Source: Anaerococcus ihuae
GTDB lineage: Bacteria > Bacillota > Clostridia > Tissierellales > Peptoniphilaceae
Reading direction: 5' to 3'
Length of the DNA: 50,392 nt
NCBI RefSeq assembly: GCF_928368155.1
Contig: NZ_CAKMRU010000004.1
Span: 1 to 50,392 of the forward strand
Made by a program: the position numbers and the translations under genes. The notes beneath the pieces were generated by a model. The model did not search any database. It was not told the DNA's origin and was given only the letters and a program-made list of their open reading frames with translations. The stretch's first letter is position 1; each line of letters begins with the position of its first letter. Positions 18,067 through 24,959 of this stretch are shown here, in pieces.

Positions 18067-18112
18067 AAACTCCTAAGAAATAAATTGAAAATATTTATTT
18101 TCTTAAGAGTTT
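18067..18112 (-). terminator. Terminator after the DegV gene
   Basis: A 14-bp stem with one mismatch (AAACTCCTAAGAAA with TTTCTTAAGAGTTT) lies 43 nt past the DegV stop codon. Confidence 0.7.
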
Positions 18113-18154
18113 AACTTTTGCTATTTGAATTTTAAAAATAATTGAAAATTTTGA

Positions 18155-19021
18155 TTAATCAGCTGGAAAAACTGAACATAAAATAACCCCGTTTCCCAAA
18201 TGAACACCTATAACTGGGGTGATATCAATCACATCAAATTTTTCTGCGTTTTCTATTTCTTCCTTTAGTCCTTCTTTTAAAATTTCTATTTCCTTATCAC
18301 TGTCTCCTCCACCAATTATAAGATGGTAGGAAGGATATTTTTGGCACAATTCCTTTAAATATTCTATAAAAAGTTTATAGGATTTTTTCTTGCCCTTAAC
18401 TTTTTTTAAAATCTTAATTTCTCCCTCTTCTATACATAAAATCGGGGAAAATGAAATAAGATTTGCAAGTTTTCCTATTGCTTTTGGAAGTCTTCCACCT
18501 CTTGAAAGGGCATCAAAGTTTTTTACAACACCACTTACATTACAATATTTTAAATTTTCCTTAGTTTTTTCTACTATAAAATCAAAATCATAGCCTTCTT
18601 TTGAAAGTTCAGCCGCCTTTATTATTGGATAAATTGCTGCAGTTGTAGCTGTATCAGTGTCAATAATTTCAATCTTAACATCATCTTTGTCAGCCGAAAA
18701 AATTTCTTTTCCCAAATTCATCATTTGGTTCATTCCAGAAAATTTCTTGGTCATAGAAAAACCTATAAAATTTTTATAACCCTTGTCATACTCCTCTTGC
18801 AAAATTTCCAAAAAATTACCAATCGAAGGCGTTGAGGTCCTTACCCTATCCTTGCTTTTCTTAAATTTTTTAAAAAATTCTTTCCTTGAAATATCTATTA
18901 GGTCTATGTAAGATTCGTCTTTAAAATGTATATTAAAAGGAAGGATTCTGATTCCATATTTATTTGCCAAATCTAGGTCTATGTTACAGCCTGAATCTGC
19001 TATTATTTTTACATTCTTCAT
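18155..19021 (-). CDS. DegV family fatty-acid-binding protein (FakB-like)
   Basis: This 288-residue DegV-family protein begins with the family signature VKIIADSGCNIDLDLA, with RVRTSTPSIGNF and FSMTKKFSGMNQ forming the acyl/phosphate pocket. Characterised members (FakB) bind a fatty acid and present it to the kinase FakA for phosphorylation and entry into phospholipid. No fakA is nearby. It is monocistronic with a strong terminator. Confidence 0.88.
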   Translation of the reverse strand: MKNVKIIADSGCNIDLDLANKYGIRILPFNIHFKDESYIDLIDISRKEFFKKFKKSKDRVRTSTPSIGNFLEILQEEYDKGYKNFIGFSMTKKFSGMNQMMNLGKEIFSADKDDVKIEIIDTDTATTAAIYPIIKAAELSKEGYDFDFIVEKTKENLKYCNVSGVVKNFDALSRGGRLPKAIGKLANLISFSPILCIEEGEIKILKKVKGKKKSYKLFIEYLKELCQKYPSYHLIIGGGDSDKEIEILKEGLKEEIENAEKFDVIDITPVIGVHLGNGVILCSVFPAD

Positions 19022-19134
19022 ATTAGCTCCAATTTATATATTATTTACCATTAATTAAATATATATATTTTTCAATTTATAATTACAACTTTTTATCACT
19101 ATACTTTCATCATTTCTTAAAACAATTTTTATAA

Positions 19135-19644
19135 TTAATTTTCCTGCTTGTTTGCATCTTTTTTATTTTTTTCAATATCAAACGCCTCTTTAACTTCAAA
19201 AAATACTCCAAGCATCAAAGAAATAATTGATCCGACAAGAGCCCCAAGCCCTGGGGAAAGTATCAACATGGAAATTCCTGTGATTAATACAGTAAAAACC
19301 GGCTTTAAACCGATAGATTTTCCCAAAAATATTGGTCTAAGTATTTGATTTACTAAAAATGTCAATACAAATAAAATCGCAAGAGAAATAGAAAGTTTAA
19401 CATCTCCCATAAAAAATAAAATTACAGACCAGGGAATAAGAACAATCCCACTTCCCAAAAATGGCAAAAGATCAACTAGGGCTATCAAAAATGCTATTAG
19501 GATAAAATATTTAATTTTAAAAACGCCAAGACCTATTGCCAAAATAACAAAATTTATTAATGATGAAAGTAAAAGTGCCTTGATCAAATCTTTTAAAGCA
19601 AGACCAGTCGCTTTCAAATATCTTTTTAAAAATTCTTTTTTCAT
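19135..19644 (-). CDS. Half-length AI-2E-type membrane protein
   Basis: This 169-residue protein has about four hydrophobic segments and matches the C-terminal half of AI-2E/YtvI/PerM-family proteins: DLLPFLGSGIVLIPW, NQILRPIFLGKSIGLKPVFTVL and GLGALVGSIISLMLG. Full-length members have about 350 residues, so this is either a truncated gene or a short family form. It has its own ribosome binding site (AAGGAAAAA) and an intact, charged C-terminus (KNKKDANKQEN). No missing N-terminal half is seen upstream. The transport role is uncertain. Confidence 0.65.
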   Translation of the reverse strand: MKKEFLKRYLKATGLALKDLIKALLLSSLINFVILAIGLGVFKIKYFILIAFLIALVDLLPFLGSGIVLIPWSVILFFMGDVKLSISLAILFVLTFLVNQILRPIFLGKSIGLKPVFTVLITGISMLILSPGLGALVGSIISLMLGVFFEVKEAFDIEKNKKDANKQEN

Positions 19645-19736
19645 TTTTCCTTCCTTAATATACGATAGAAATTAGGGTATTTATATTATACTAAGAATAA
19701 TTTTTAGGACAATTTTTAAAATATGAGAGGTGAAAT

Positions 19737-20783
19737 ATGAAAAAAACATTTAAAATAATATTTTCAATTATAGGAATTTTTCTTCTAGGATTTTTAATAC
19801 TTTTGTCCTATCTTTGGATAAAAGAGTACAGGCCAGAAAAAATTGAAAATGTAAAAGTCCAAGGTCTGGGTGAAAAGATGCCGGAAATTGGAGAAAAATA
19901 CAAAATAATGACTTGGAATATTGGCTACGCAGGACTTGATAAAGATACAGATTTTTTTATGGATGGAGGAAAAATGGTCTTTCCGATAAATAAAAAGCAC
20001 GTAGAAAAATCACTAGATCACATAATAAAATCAAGCAAAAAAATGGATGCCGACATCAAATTCTTCCAAGAAGTCGATTTAAATTCAAAAAGAACATATC
20101 ATATAAATCAAGTAGAAAAAATCAGAAATAATCTAGGTGGAAATACAAGCTTTGCCCTAAATTTTAAGGCAGATTTTATACCATATCCAATCCCACCAAT
20201 GGGAAAAGTCGAATCGGGAATAATGAGCCAAACAAATTTTAAAATAAAAAAATCAAAAAGGTACCAACAAGAAATCCCCCACAAATTTCCAACAAGACTT
20301 GTAAATCTAAAAAGATCCTTCAACCCATCATATATTGACATAAAAAATTCCGACAAAATACTTGTCATAGTAAATGTCCATCTTGATGCCTACGAATCCG
20401 GAAATAAGGGAAGAGTTGCCCAAACAAAAGAAATTATAAATTTTGTAAACAAAGAATACAAAAAAGGAAATTATGTCATTGTTGGAGGAGATTTCAACCA
20501 AGAACTTACAGGAATTCATAAAAAATTGCCTGAAGGAATTTGGAATCCAAGTCCTTTTCCAAAAGAAATGCTAACAGATAATATAAAATTATATTGCGAT
20601 AAAAGTGGAAAAACATCAGTAGTAAACGATAAGCCTTATACAGGAAAAAACGCCTATCTTTCAACTATAGATGGATTTTTGGCAACAGATAATATAGAAA
20701 TCAAAAATATCAAAACTCAAACACAAGAAAATTTCCAATACTCCGACCACAACCCAGTTGTGATGGAATTTGTTTTAAAATAA
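19737..20783 (+). CDS. Endonuclease/exonuclease/phosphatase (EEP) family protein, membrane-anchored
   Basis: This 348-residue protein has an N-terminal membrane helix (residues 7-27, FKIIFSIIGIFLLGFLILLS) without a clear cleavage site, so the catalytic domain is probably outside the cell and tethered. All EEP (DNase I-like) motifs are present: MTWNIGYAGL, FFQEVD (metal Glu), VNVHLDA, GGDFNQ, TIDGFL and YSDHNPV (catalytic Asp-His). The substrate could be nucleic acid, a phospholipid (sphingomyelinase-like) or an inositol phosphate; the sequence does not decide. AGAGGTG precedes the ATG. Confidence 0.85.
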   Translation: MKKTFKIIFSIIGIFLLGFLILLSYLWIKEYRPEKIENVKVQGLGEKMPEIGEKYKIMTWNIGYAGLDKDTDFFMDGGKMVFPINKKHVEKSLDHIIKSSKKMDADIKFFQEVDLNSKRTYHINQVEKIRNNLGGNTSFALNFKADFIPYPIPPMGKVESGIMSQTNFKIKKSKRYQQEIPHKFPTRLVNLKRSFNPSYIDIKNSDKILVIVNVHLDAYESGNKGRVAQTKEIINFVNKEYKKGNYVIVGGDFNQELTGIHKKLPEGIWNPSPFPKEMLTDNIKLYCDKSGKTSVVNDKPYTGKNAYLSTIDGFLATDNIEIKNIKTQTQENFQYSDHNPVVMEFVLK

Positions 20784-20828
20784 ATGAGTTAATATTATTC
20801 TTATCTAATATATAATAATCAAAATAGG

Positions 20829-20870
20829 GCTCTTGATTTTTAATCATTTCTAAAAAATCAAGAGTTCTCC
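20829..20870 (+). terminator. Terminator after the EEP-family gene
   Basis: A 12-bp stem (CTCTTGATTTTT at 20830-20841 with AAAAATCAAGAG at 20853-20864) is followed by TTCTCC and then AAATTTTTG. Confidence 0.7.
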
Positions 20871-20942
20871 TAAATTTTTGCAAGCTAATTTTTCTTAGAC
20901 CTAAATATTTAATAAAGTAATTTCAAATATTTGTAAGACTCT

Positions 20943-21083
20943 TTAATTTTTTATTAATTTTCTAACATTTTCAGCATCTTTTTTGCACGAAAAATGTGTG
21001 TGCTGTTTATAAGCTCCGACTTCTCTTTTAAGTAGCCATTTTCTATTCGGTAGTTTTGGATAATATCTAATTGTTAATTTCAT
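20943..21083 (-). CDS. Short phage-type protein of unknown function
   Basis: This 46-residue basic protein begins MKLTIRYYPKLPNRKWLLKR and ends DAENVRKLIKN. Its ATG overlaps the stop codon region of the preceding open frame (21067-21294) in a phage-like coupled arrangement. No family is recognised. The lysine/arginine-rich, one-domain look and the setting beside a minor capsid fragment suggest an accessory phage gene left in a prophage remnant. Confidence 0.45.
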   Translation of the reverse strand: MKLTIRYYPKLPNRKWLLKREVGAYKQHTHFSCKKDAENVRKLIKN

Positions 21084-21294
21084 TTTTCATAACTATTGCA
21101 GCAGCTATAGATGAGATTACAACTATATCTATTGATAATAAAGCAAGTCTAAATACAGTCCACCAAGACCAATCAATAAAGTTTGTTAACTTTAGCCTAT
21201 AAATAATACTTGTAATAGGCCGATAATTCTCATATATCTTCCTGTTTTGTACTAAAAAAGCACCTATAAAATTATCATCAGTGCTTACTATTGT
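21067..21294 (-). pseudogene. Open-frame fragment, prophage remnant
   Basis: A 75-codon open frame runs from a TAA at 21295 to a TAG at 21067 and has no ATG, GTG or TTG near its start. It reads like real protein, with DDNFIGAFLVQNRKIYENY, then a membrane-type helix (WWTVFRLALLSIDIVVISS), and ends AAAIVMKNEINN. It is probably the remains of a gene whose start is lost, within the decayed prophage patch. No family is recognised. Confidence 0.4.
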
Positions 21295-21352
21295 TTATTA
21301 TTAAATATTCCTTTTTATTAATGTATAATAGACTAAAAAAGGAGTTAAAGCT

Positions 21353-21712
21353 ATGTACCTGTCCAAAAACTCTAAAAAGATTCTTAAAGAGTTAAAGAAA
21401 ATGAATACCACTAATCCAATACATTCAGACAAACTGTTAAAAAACGAAGTAATTTCAACACTTGAAATTAATGAACTATTAATCAATCTTGAATACCTTG
21501 ATGATTTAGGTTTAATCAAATACAAACCATATGTCTCTGGAGATTTTATGGTAAAAATCACTAAATATGGTTTAGACTATGAAAATATTAAACGTTACGA
21601 AAAATTTAAGTTTTTCAAACATTCAATCTTAACCCCGATTCTAGTTTCTTTTATAACAACGATTCTAACTACCCTTGTTATAAAATATATAACAGAAGGA
21701 CATTGGTTATAA
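21353..21712 (+). CDS. Small winged-helix-like protein with C-terminal membrane helix
   Basis: This 119-residue protein has residues 1-85 resembling a winged-helix fold (SKNSKKILKELKKM, LEINELLINLEYLDDLGLIKYK, FMVKITKYGLDYE). A C-terminal membrane helix follows (ILTPILVSFITTILTTLVI, about residues 92-110). AAGGAG is 8 nt upstream and a TATAAT -10 candidate is at 21324-21329. No specific family is recognised; small phage or defence-type proteins with a tail anchor look like this. Its 3' end overlaps an opposite-strand membrane-peptide gene. Confidence 0.6.
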   Translation: MYLSKNSKKILKELKKMNTTNPIHSDKLLKNEVISTLEINELLINLEYLDDLGLIKYKPYVSGDFMVKITKYGLDYENIKRYEKFKFFKHSILTPILVSFITTILTTLVIKYITEGHWL

Positions 21713-21803
21713 GGCTGGTAAAAAATGATACAACTGCTGGTATTACAATCTCTTTATCTATCTCTTCTATTTTCTTTTTCATTTTCTCTTCGTCCATATA
21801 CAT
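21678..21803 (-). CDS. 41-residue single-helix membrane peptide
   Basis: A short gene runs from ATG 21803 (MYMDEEKMKKKIEEIDKE) to TAA 21678, with the ribosome binding site GGAGATATTAT. The N-terminal half is charged and helical, and the C-terminal half is one membrane helix (IVIPAVVSFFTSLITNVLLL). Size and layout resemble phage holin-like or type I toxin-like peptides, but no family is recognised. It converges on and overlaps the 3' end of the plus-strand gene by 35 nt. Confidence 0.45.
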   Translation of the reverse strand: MYMDEEKMKKKIEEIDKEIVIPAVVSFFTSLITNVLLLYIL

Positions 21804-21851
21804 ATAATATCTCCTATAATTAAAAAGCACATCTAACAAGTGTTAGTGTTC

Positions 21852-22067
21852 TTAGTCTAATATTTCTATTTTGATAATATCTGGTGTATTGATATCGTAA
21901 TATCTTTCTGGTGTTTCTAAACTTATACTTTCTATTTCAGGATCATTATCACCTGCTGGTGTGTATATAGAATAAACTCCAGTAAATACATTTTGATTTT
22001 TAGTAGTAACTCTTATTTTTTTATTAGAATATTTTTTAAGATTTTCTAATCCTGTATATTTGTTCAT
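21852..22067 (-). CDS. Small beta-barrel (LSm-like) phage protein
   Basis: This 71-residue protein (KKIRVTTKNQNVFTGVYSIY, EIESISLETPERYYDI, DIIKIEILD) has the strand pattern of Sm/LSm-like small beta-barrels. It overlaps the end of the minor-capsid/toxin-type gene by 4 nt, so translation is coupled. Either it is an accessory phage protein or the partner (for example immunity) of the toxin-like domain upstream; the latter is only positional inference. Confidence 0.55.
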   Translation of the reverse strand: MNKYTGLENLKKYSNKKIRVTTKNQNVFTGVYSIYTPAGDNDPEIESISLETPERYYDINTPDIIKIEILD

Positions 22068-22771
22068 CTTCTTAATTCCTTGAATTCTCTTAATGTTGGG
22101 ACTATATGGTATCCATTTTTAGAATAATGTATGATTGCCCTATTTGTACTAACTACATCACCTTCTCTATTAATGTTATATCCATCAAGTCTAATATCTT
22201 CAATCAATTCAGTTAATTGAGATTTATCTCTCCTAATAAATTCTCCACTACCTCTGTTTTCTTTAAATACCGTCTCTATTTCTTCTATGGTGTTTTTAAA
22301 TTGAGACTTATTTTTTATATTTTCCATATTGTTTAGGTGGTTCTTTTGTTTGCCGACTTTTAATTTATCAAAGTTTTTATTTTCTTTTATATATTTTCTA
22401 AGTGGTCTATCTTTTAAGTATATATCTAAATTCTTTTTATCAGACCCTAAATCGTAAAGAATGTTTGCTTTCTTTTGTGCTTTTCTATTCGCCCAAACTT
22501 CCTTACTTGTCTTACTCCTATTATACCCATAAACACTGATAGGATGAAGCTTTCCAGCCCTATTAAATTCTTTATAAGTCTGTCTTTGTCTTTGCAATCT
22601 TACCTGGGCTGTTAGCTTATTTTCTCTATCTCCAACCTTGTCATACATCATAACTCTATGCTTGTATTTTATGATAGTTTTTTCTATTTGTCTTTGCTTT
22701 TGAGTTGCTTCGTAGAAAGTATATTCTTTGCCCTCAAATTCAAAAGATTCAGAGTCAATGTTATTTAACAT
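22064..22771 (-). CDS. Phage minor capsid fragment with polymorphic-toxin-like C-terminus
   Basis: This 235-residue protein has residues 20-100 resembling the C-terminal part of phage minor capsid proteins (YEATQKQRQIEKTIIKYKHR, LQRQRQTYKEFNRAG). From about residue 135 it resembles the Ntox50 type polymorphic toxin domain that often ends such proteins (KVGKQKNHLNNM, then AIIHYSKNGYHIVPTLREF). Complete minor capsid proteins are longer, and here the N-terminal putative protease or MuF-like part is missing. The ATG directly follows the stop of an 18-codon frame (22772-22828, MEKIWDKFYGVLEKVWTE), so the 5' region may have been deleted. The domain calls are from memory of the families. Confidence 0.55.
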   Translation of the reverse strand: MLNNIDSESFEFEGKEYTFYEATQKQRQIEKTIIKYKHRVMMYDKVGDRENKLTAQVRLQRQRQTYKEFNRAGKLHPISVYGYNRSKTSKEVWANRKAQKKANILYDLGSDKKNLDIYLKDRPLRKYIKENKNFDKLKVGKQKNHLNNMENIKNKSQFKNTIEEIETVFKENRGSGEFIRRDKSQLTELIEDIRLDGYNINREGDVVSTNRAIIHYSKNGYHIVPTLREFKELRR

Positions 22772-22909
22772 TTATTCAGTCCAAACTTTTTCTAATACTC
22801 CATAAAACTTATCCCATATCTTCTCCATTTTCCAAAAATAAATAGCTTATAATTTAAAAATTAAATATTGGGTAAATTTATAAAAACAATAATTATTTGA
22901 GGAGGTTTT

Positions 22910-23422
22910 ATTGACTTTATTGAACTTGTTAAAAGTCGTTATTCTTGTAAAAATTTTAGCGAAAAAGAAGTTGAAAAAGAAAAACTCGATATTATTCTTG
23001 AAGCTGGAAGACTTGCCCCTACTGCTAAAAATATGCAAATTCAAAGAATTTATGTGGCAAAGTCAGACGAAGCCCTTAGAAAAATTGATGAGCTTACACC
23101 TTGTAGATACAAGGCCCCAGTAGTTTTGCTTGTGGCTTTTGATGAAAGTAAATCTTTTGTATATCCAGGAGAAAAATACAATTCAGGCATAGAAGATGCT
23201 ACAATTGTAGCAAGTCACATGGTCTTAGCAGCAGCAAGCCAAGGAGTCGATTCATGCTGGGTAAATTTCTTTGATCCAGACAAGGCTCATGAGAAATTTT
23301 CTTTACCAAAAAACGAAAAAATTATCGCAATGATTGATTTAGGATATGCAAAAGAGGGAGTAAAAGCTTTAGAAAATCATTATAAACGCAAAAATATAGA
23401 TGAAACTGTAAAATTCATCTAG
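22910..23422 (+). CDS. Nitroreductase family protein with apparent ATT start
   Basis: This 170-residue FMN-dependent nitroreductase-type oxidoreductase has DFIELVKSRYSCKNFSEK (FMN phosphate contact SRYSxxxF), then LEAGRLAPTAKNMQIQRI, a middle strand AASQGVDSCWVNFF and C-terminal IAMIDLGYAKE. The reading frame holds back to ATT at 22910, 4 nt after a perfect AGGAGG, and homologues usually begin M-D-F-I-E. The codon in the M position is ATT, so either ATT serves as the start (as in infC) or the gene lost its ATG by one change. The next in-frame ATG (23033) would drop the FMN-binding segment. It ends at a bidirectional terminator. Confidence 0.8.
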   Translation: MDFIELVKSRYSCKNFSEKEVEKEKLDIILEAGRLAPTAKNMQIQRIYVAKSDEALRKIDELTPCRYKAPVVLLVAFDESKSFVYPGEKYNSGIEDATIVASHMVLAAASQGVDSCWVNFFDPDKAHEKFSLPKNEKIIAMIDLGYAKEGVKALENHYKRKNIDETVKFI

Positions 23423-23451
23423 TAAAAATTATAAAAAATTTTGTAATTTAA

Positions 23452-23486
23452 AATCCCCTTTTGCTAATTATAACAATAAGGGGATT
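23452..23486. terminator. Bidirectional terminator
   Basis: A perfect 9-bp stem (AATCCCCTT with AAGGGGATT) and 17-nt loop lie between the convergent nitroreductase and deaminase genes, with A and T runs on either side. Confidence 0.85.
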
Positions 23487-23499
23487 TATTTTGATTTTT

Positions 23500-24042
23500 T
23501 TATTTATTCCAATAATCTTTGTGAAGCTTGAAAAATTCGTCTTCAAGTTCTGTGAAAGGACCTAGGGTTTCAAACTCTTTTTGTCCACTAGCCATAACAA
23601 CTCTGCTTGGAAGGTTTAAAGTAGGATTTCTTATATCATCTCCCGTATATTTTTTAAGTTCTGATTCTCTTGCTATATATACATGTCTTCCTAAATTTCC
23701 CCAATACATAGCTCCTGTACACATAGCACAAGAATCTGCACAGTTATATAGGGTGAATTCTTTCATTTCTTTTTTTGTATAAATTTGTGATGCTTTTCTC
23801 ATCAATAAAGCTTCTGCATGGGCTGTGCAATCTCCTTTTAATGAAACTTCCTCGTTACCTTGTTCCATTAAAATATTTCCCTCTTTATCAGCAAGTAGGC
23901 AACCAAAAGGATGATTTCCCTTTTCTTTTGCCTCCTTGCAAATTTCCAAAACTCTTTTTAATAATTTTACTTCAAAATCTTTCAAATCTGATAGCTTATA
24001 ATTATCTTTTTGCTCATATTCAACTTTGAATTCTTTTTTCAT
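23500..24042 (-). CDS. Nucleoside/base deaminase (guanine deaminase-like)
   Basis: This 180-residue cytidine-deaminase-fold zinc enzyme has TAHAEALLMRKA supplying the His ligand and catalytic Glu, and CADSCAMCTGAM supplying two Cys ligands. The usual Pro before the second motif is replaced (SCAMC for PCxMC). NHPFGCLLAD near residue 42 and the C-terminal ELEDEFFKLHKDYW resemble guanine deaminases (GuaD) rather than tRNA deaminase TadA. It is the last gene of a codB-type uptake operon, so it probably deaminates an imported purine or pyrimidine base. Confidence 0.8.
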   Translation of the reverse strand: MKKEFKVEYEQKDNYKLSDLKDFEVKLLKRVLEICKEAKEKGNHPFGCLLADKEGNILMEQGNEEVSLKGDCTAHAEALLMRKASQIYTKKEMKEFTLYNCADSCAMCTGAMYWGNLGRHVYIARESELKKYTGDDIRNPTLNLPSRVVMASGQKEFETLGPFTELEDEFFKLHKDYWNK

Positions 24043-24044
24043 AA

Positions 24045-24791
24045 TTAACCTTTCATTGTTCTATGCCTAATTGTTGTTATTGGTATATAATCCGTATTAA
24101 CATATTCTTTTGAAATGAAAATTAAATTTCCATCATTATCATACTCTTTACTTTTTATTAGAATTGATTTTTTTGGCAAATAAATCTCATCAATCCCCCA
24201 AATATTAGAAACTTCATCATAATCTGCAGCTTGAAACTCTATGCTTGAGTTAGAAACTTTGATCTTTAAAACTTTATAGAAATAATCAAAAATCGAATTA
24301 TCATAAACTTTGATTTCTTCTAGTTTATCTTCATATTTTATGGGCAAAAAATCCAAGCAGAGGGCGGAAATATTATCATCTGCATAATAAATCCTAGTAC
24401 TTATTATCAGCCTATCCTCATTGTACAAATTTATATTTTTAAAAGAATTTGGCGTTTTAATAATTTTTGTATCTATTGATTTGACCTTCAAATTATATCC
24501 CAAATCCTTTATTATTTCTCCATAAGTTTTCATTCTGAATAAATCAACTTTAATATCCTTGAAATTTGAGCTTATAAAGGTCCCCCTCCCGTGCTGCCTT
24601 GTGATTTTTCCTTCTCTTTCCAAATCAGATAGGGCACTTCTTATAGTTACTCTGCTAATATTAAATTTTTTAGCAAGATTTTTTTCTGAATCAAGTTTAT
24701 TTTCATTATTTTCAATTAAAACATTAATTTCTTCAAGTAAAAGATTTCTTGCTAAATTTCTCAGATTATCTTTAGATTTTAAGGTTGCCAT
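24045..24791 (-). CDS. GntR-family (HutC/UTRA) transcriptional regulator
   Basis: This 248-residue protein has an N-terminal GntR winged helix (residues 10-75, NLAKKFNISRVTIRSALSDLEREGKITRQHGRGTF) and a C-terminal UTRA effector domain. It lies inside the codB-deaminase operon, overlapping the small membrane gene by 13 nt and ending 2 nt before the deaminase. It is probably the local repressor, relieved by a base or nucleoside ligand. A fitting operator lies in front of codB at 26290-26300. Confidence 0.85.
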   Translation of the reverse strand: MATLKSKDNLRNLARNLLLEEINVLIENNENKLDSEKNLAKKFNISRVTIRSALSDLEREGKITRQHGRGTFISSNFKDIKVDLFRMKTYGEIIKDLGYNLKVKSIDTKIIKTPNSFKNINLYNEDRLIISTRIYYADDNISALCLDFLPIKYEDKLEEIKVYDNSIFDYFYKVLKIKVSNSSIEFQAADYDEVSNIWGIDEIYLPKKSILIKSKEYDNDGNLIFISKEYVNTDYIPITTIRHRTMKG

Positions 24792-24958
24792 TTAGAAAAA
24801 CCAATAACTGATAATACAATGCTTATGCACAATAAGACAGTACCCAAATTCATGCCAAATTTACTAGAAGAAAGACAACACATAAAAGATCCTATTCCCA
24901 TCAAAATAATCCCAATGACAGAAATCATCATGTATTTTTTTATAATTTTTTCATCCAT
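24779..24958 (-). CDS. Small two-helix membrane protein in the codB operon
   Basis: This 59-residue gene starts one base after the codB stop (TAAAATGG) with the ribosome binding site AAGGAG. The protein MDEKIIKKYMMISVIGIILM... has two membrane helices (about residues 10-29 and 37-54) around a CCLSSSKFG loop and ends SKWQP. No family is recognised. Tight coupling between codB and the regulator gene suggests it works with the permease. Confidence 0.6.
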   Translation of the reverse strand: MDEKIIKKYMMISVIGIILMGIGSFMCCLSSSKFGMNLGTVLLCISIVLSVIGFSKWQP

Positions 24959-24959
24959 T

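Noticed and set aside
22911..23123. Alternative TTG-start frame over the nitroreductase N-terminus
   Set aside because: It is out of frame with the conserved nitroreductase sequence, has no family features and is a low-complexity shadow.
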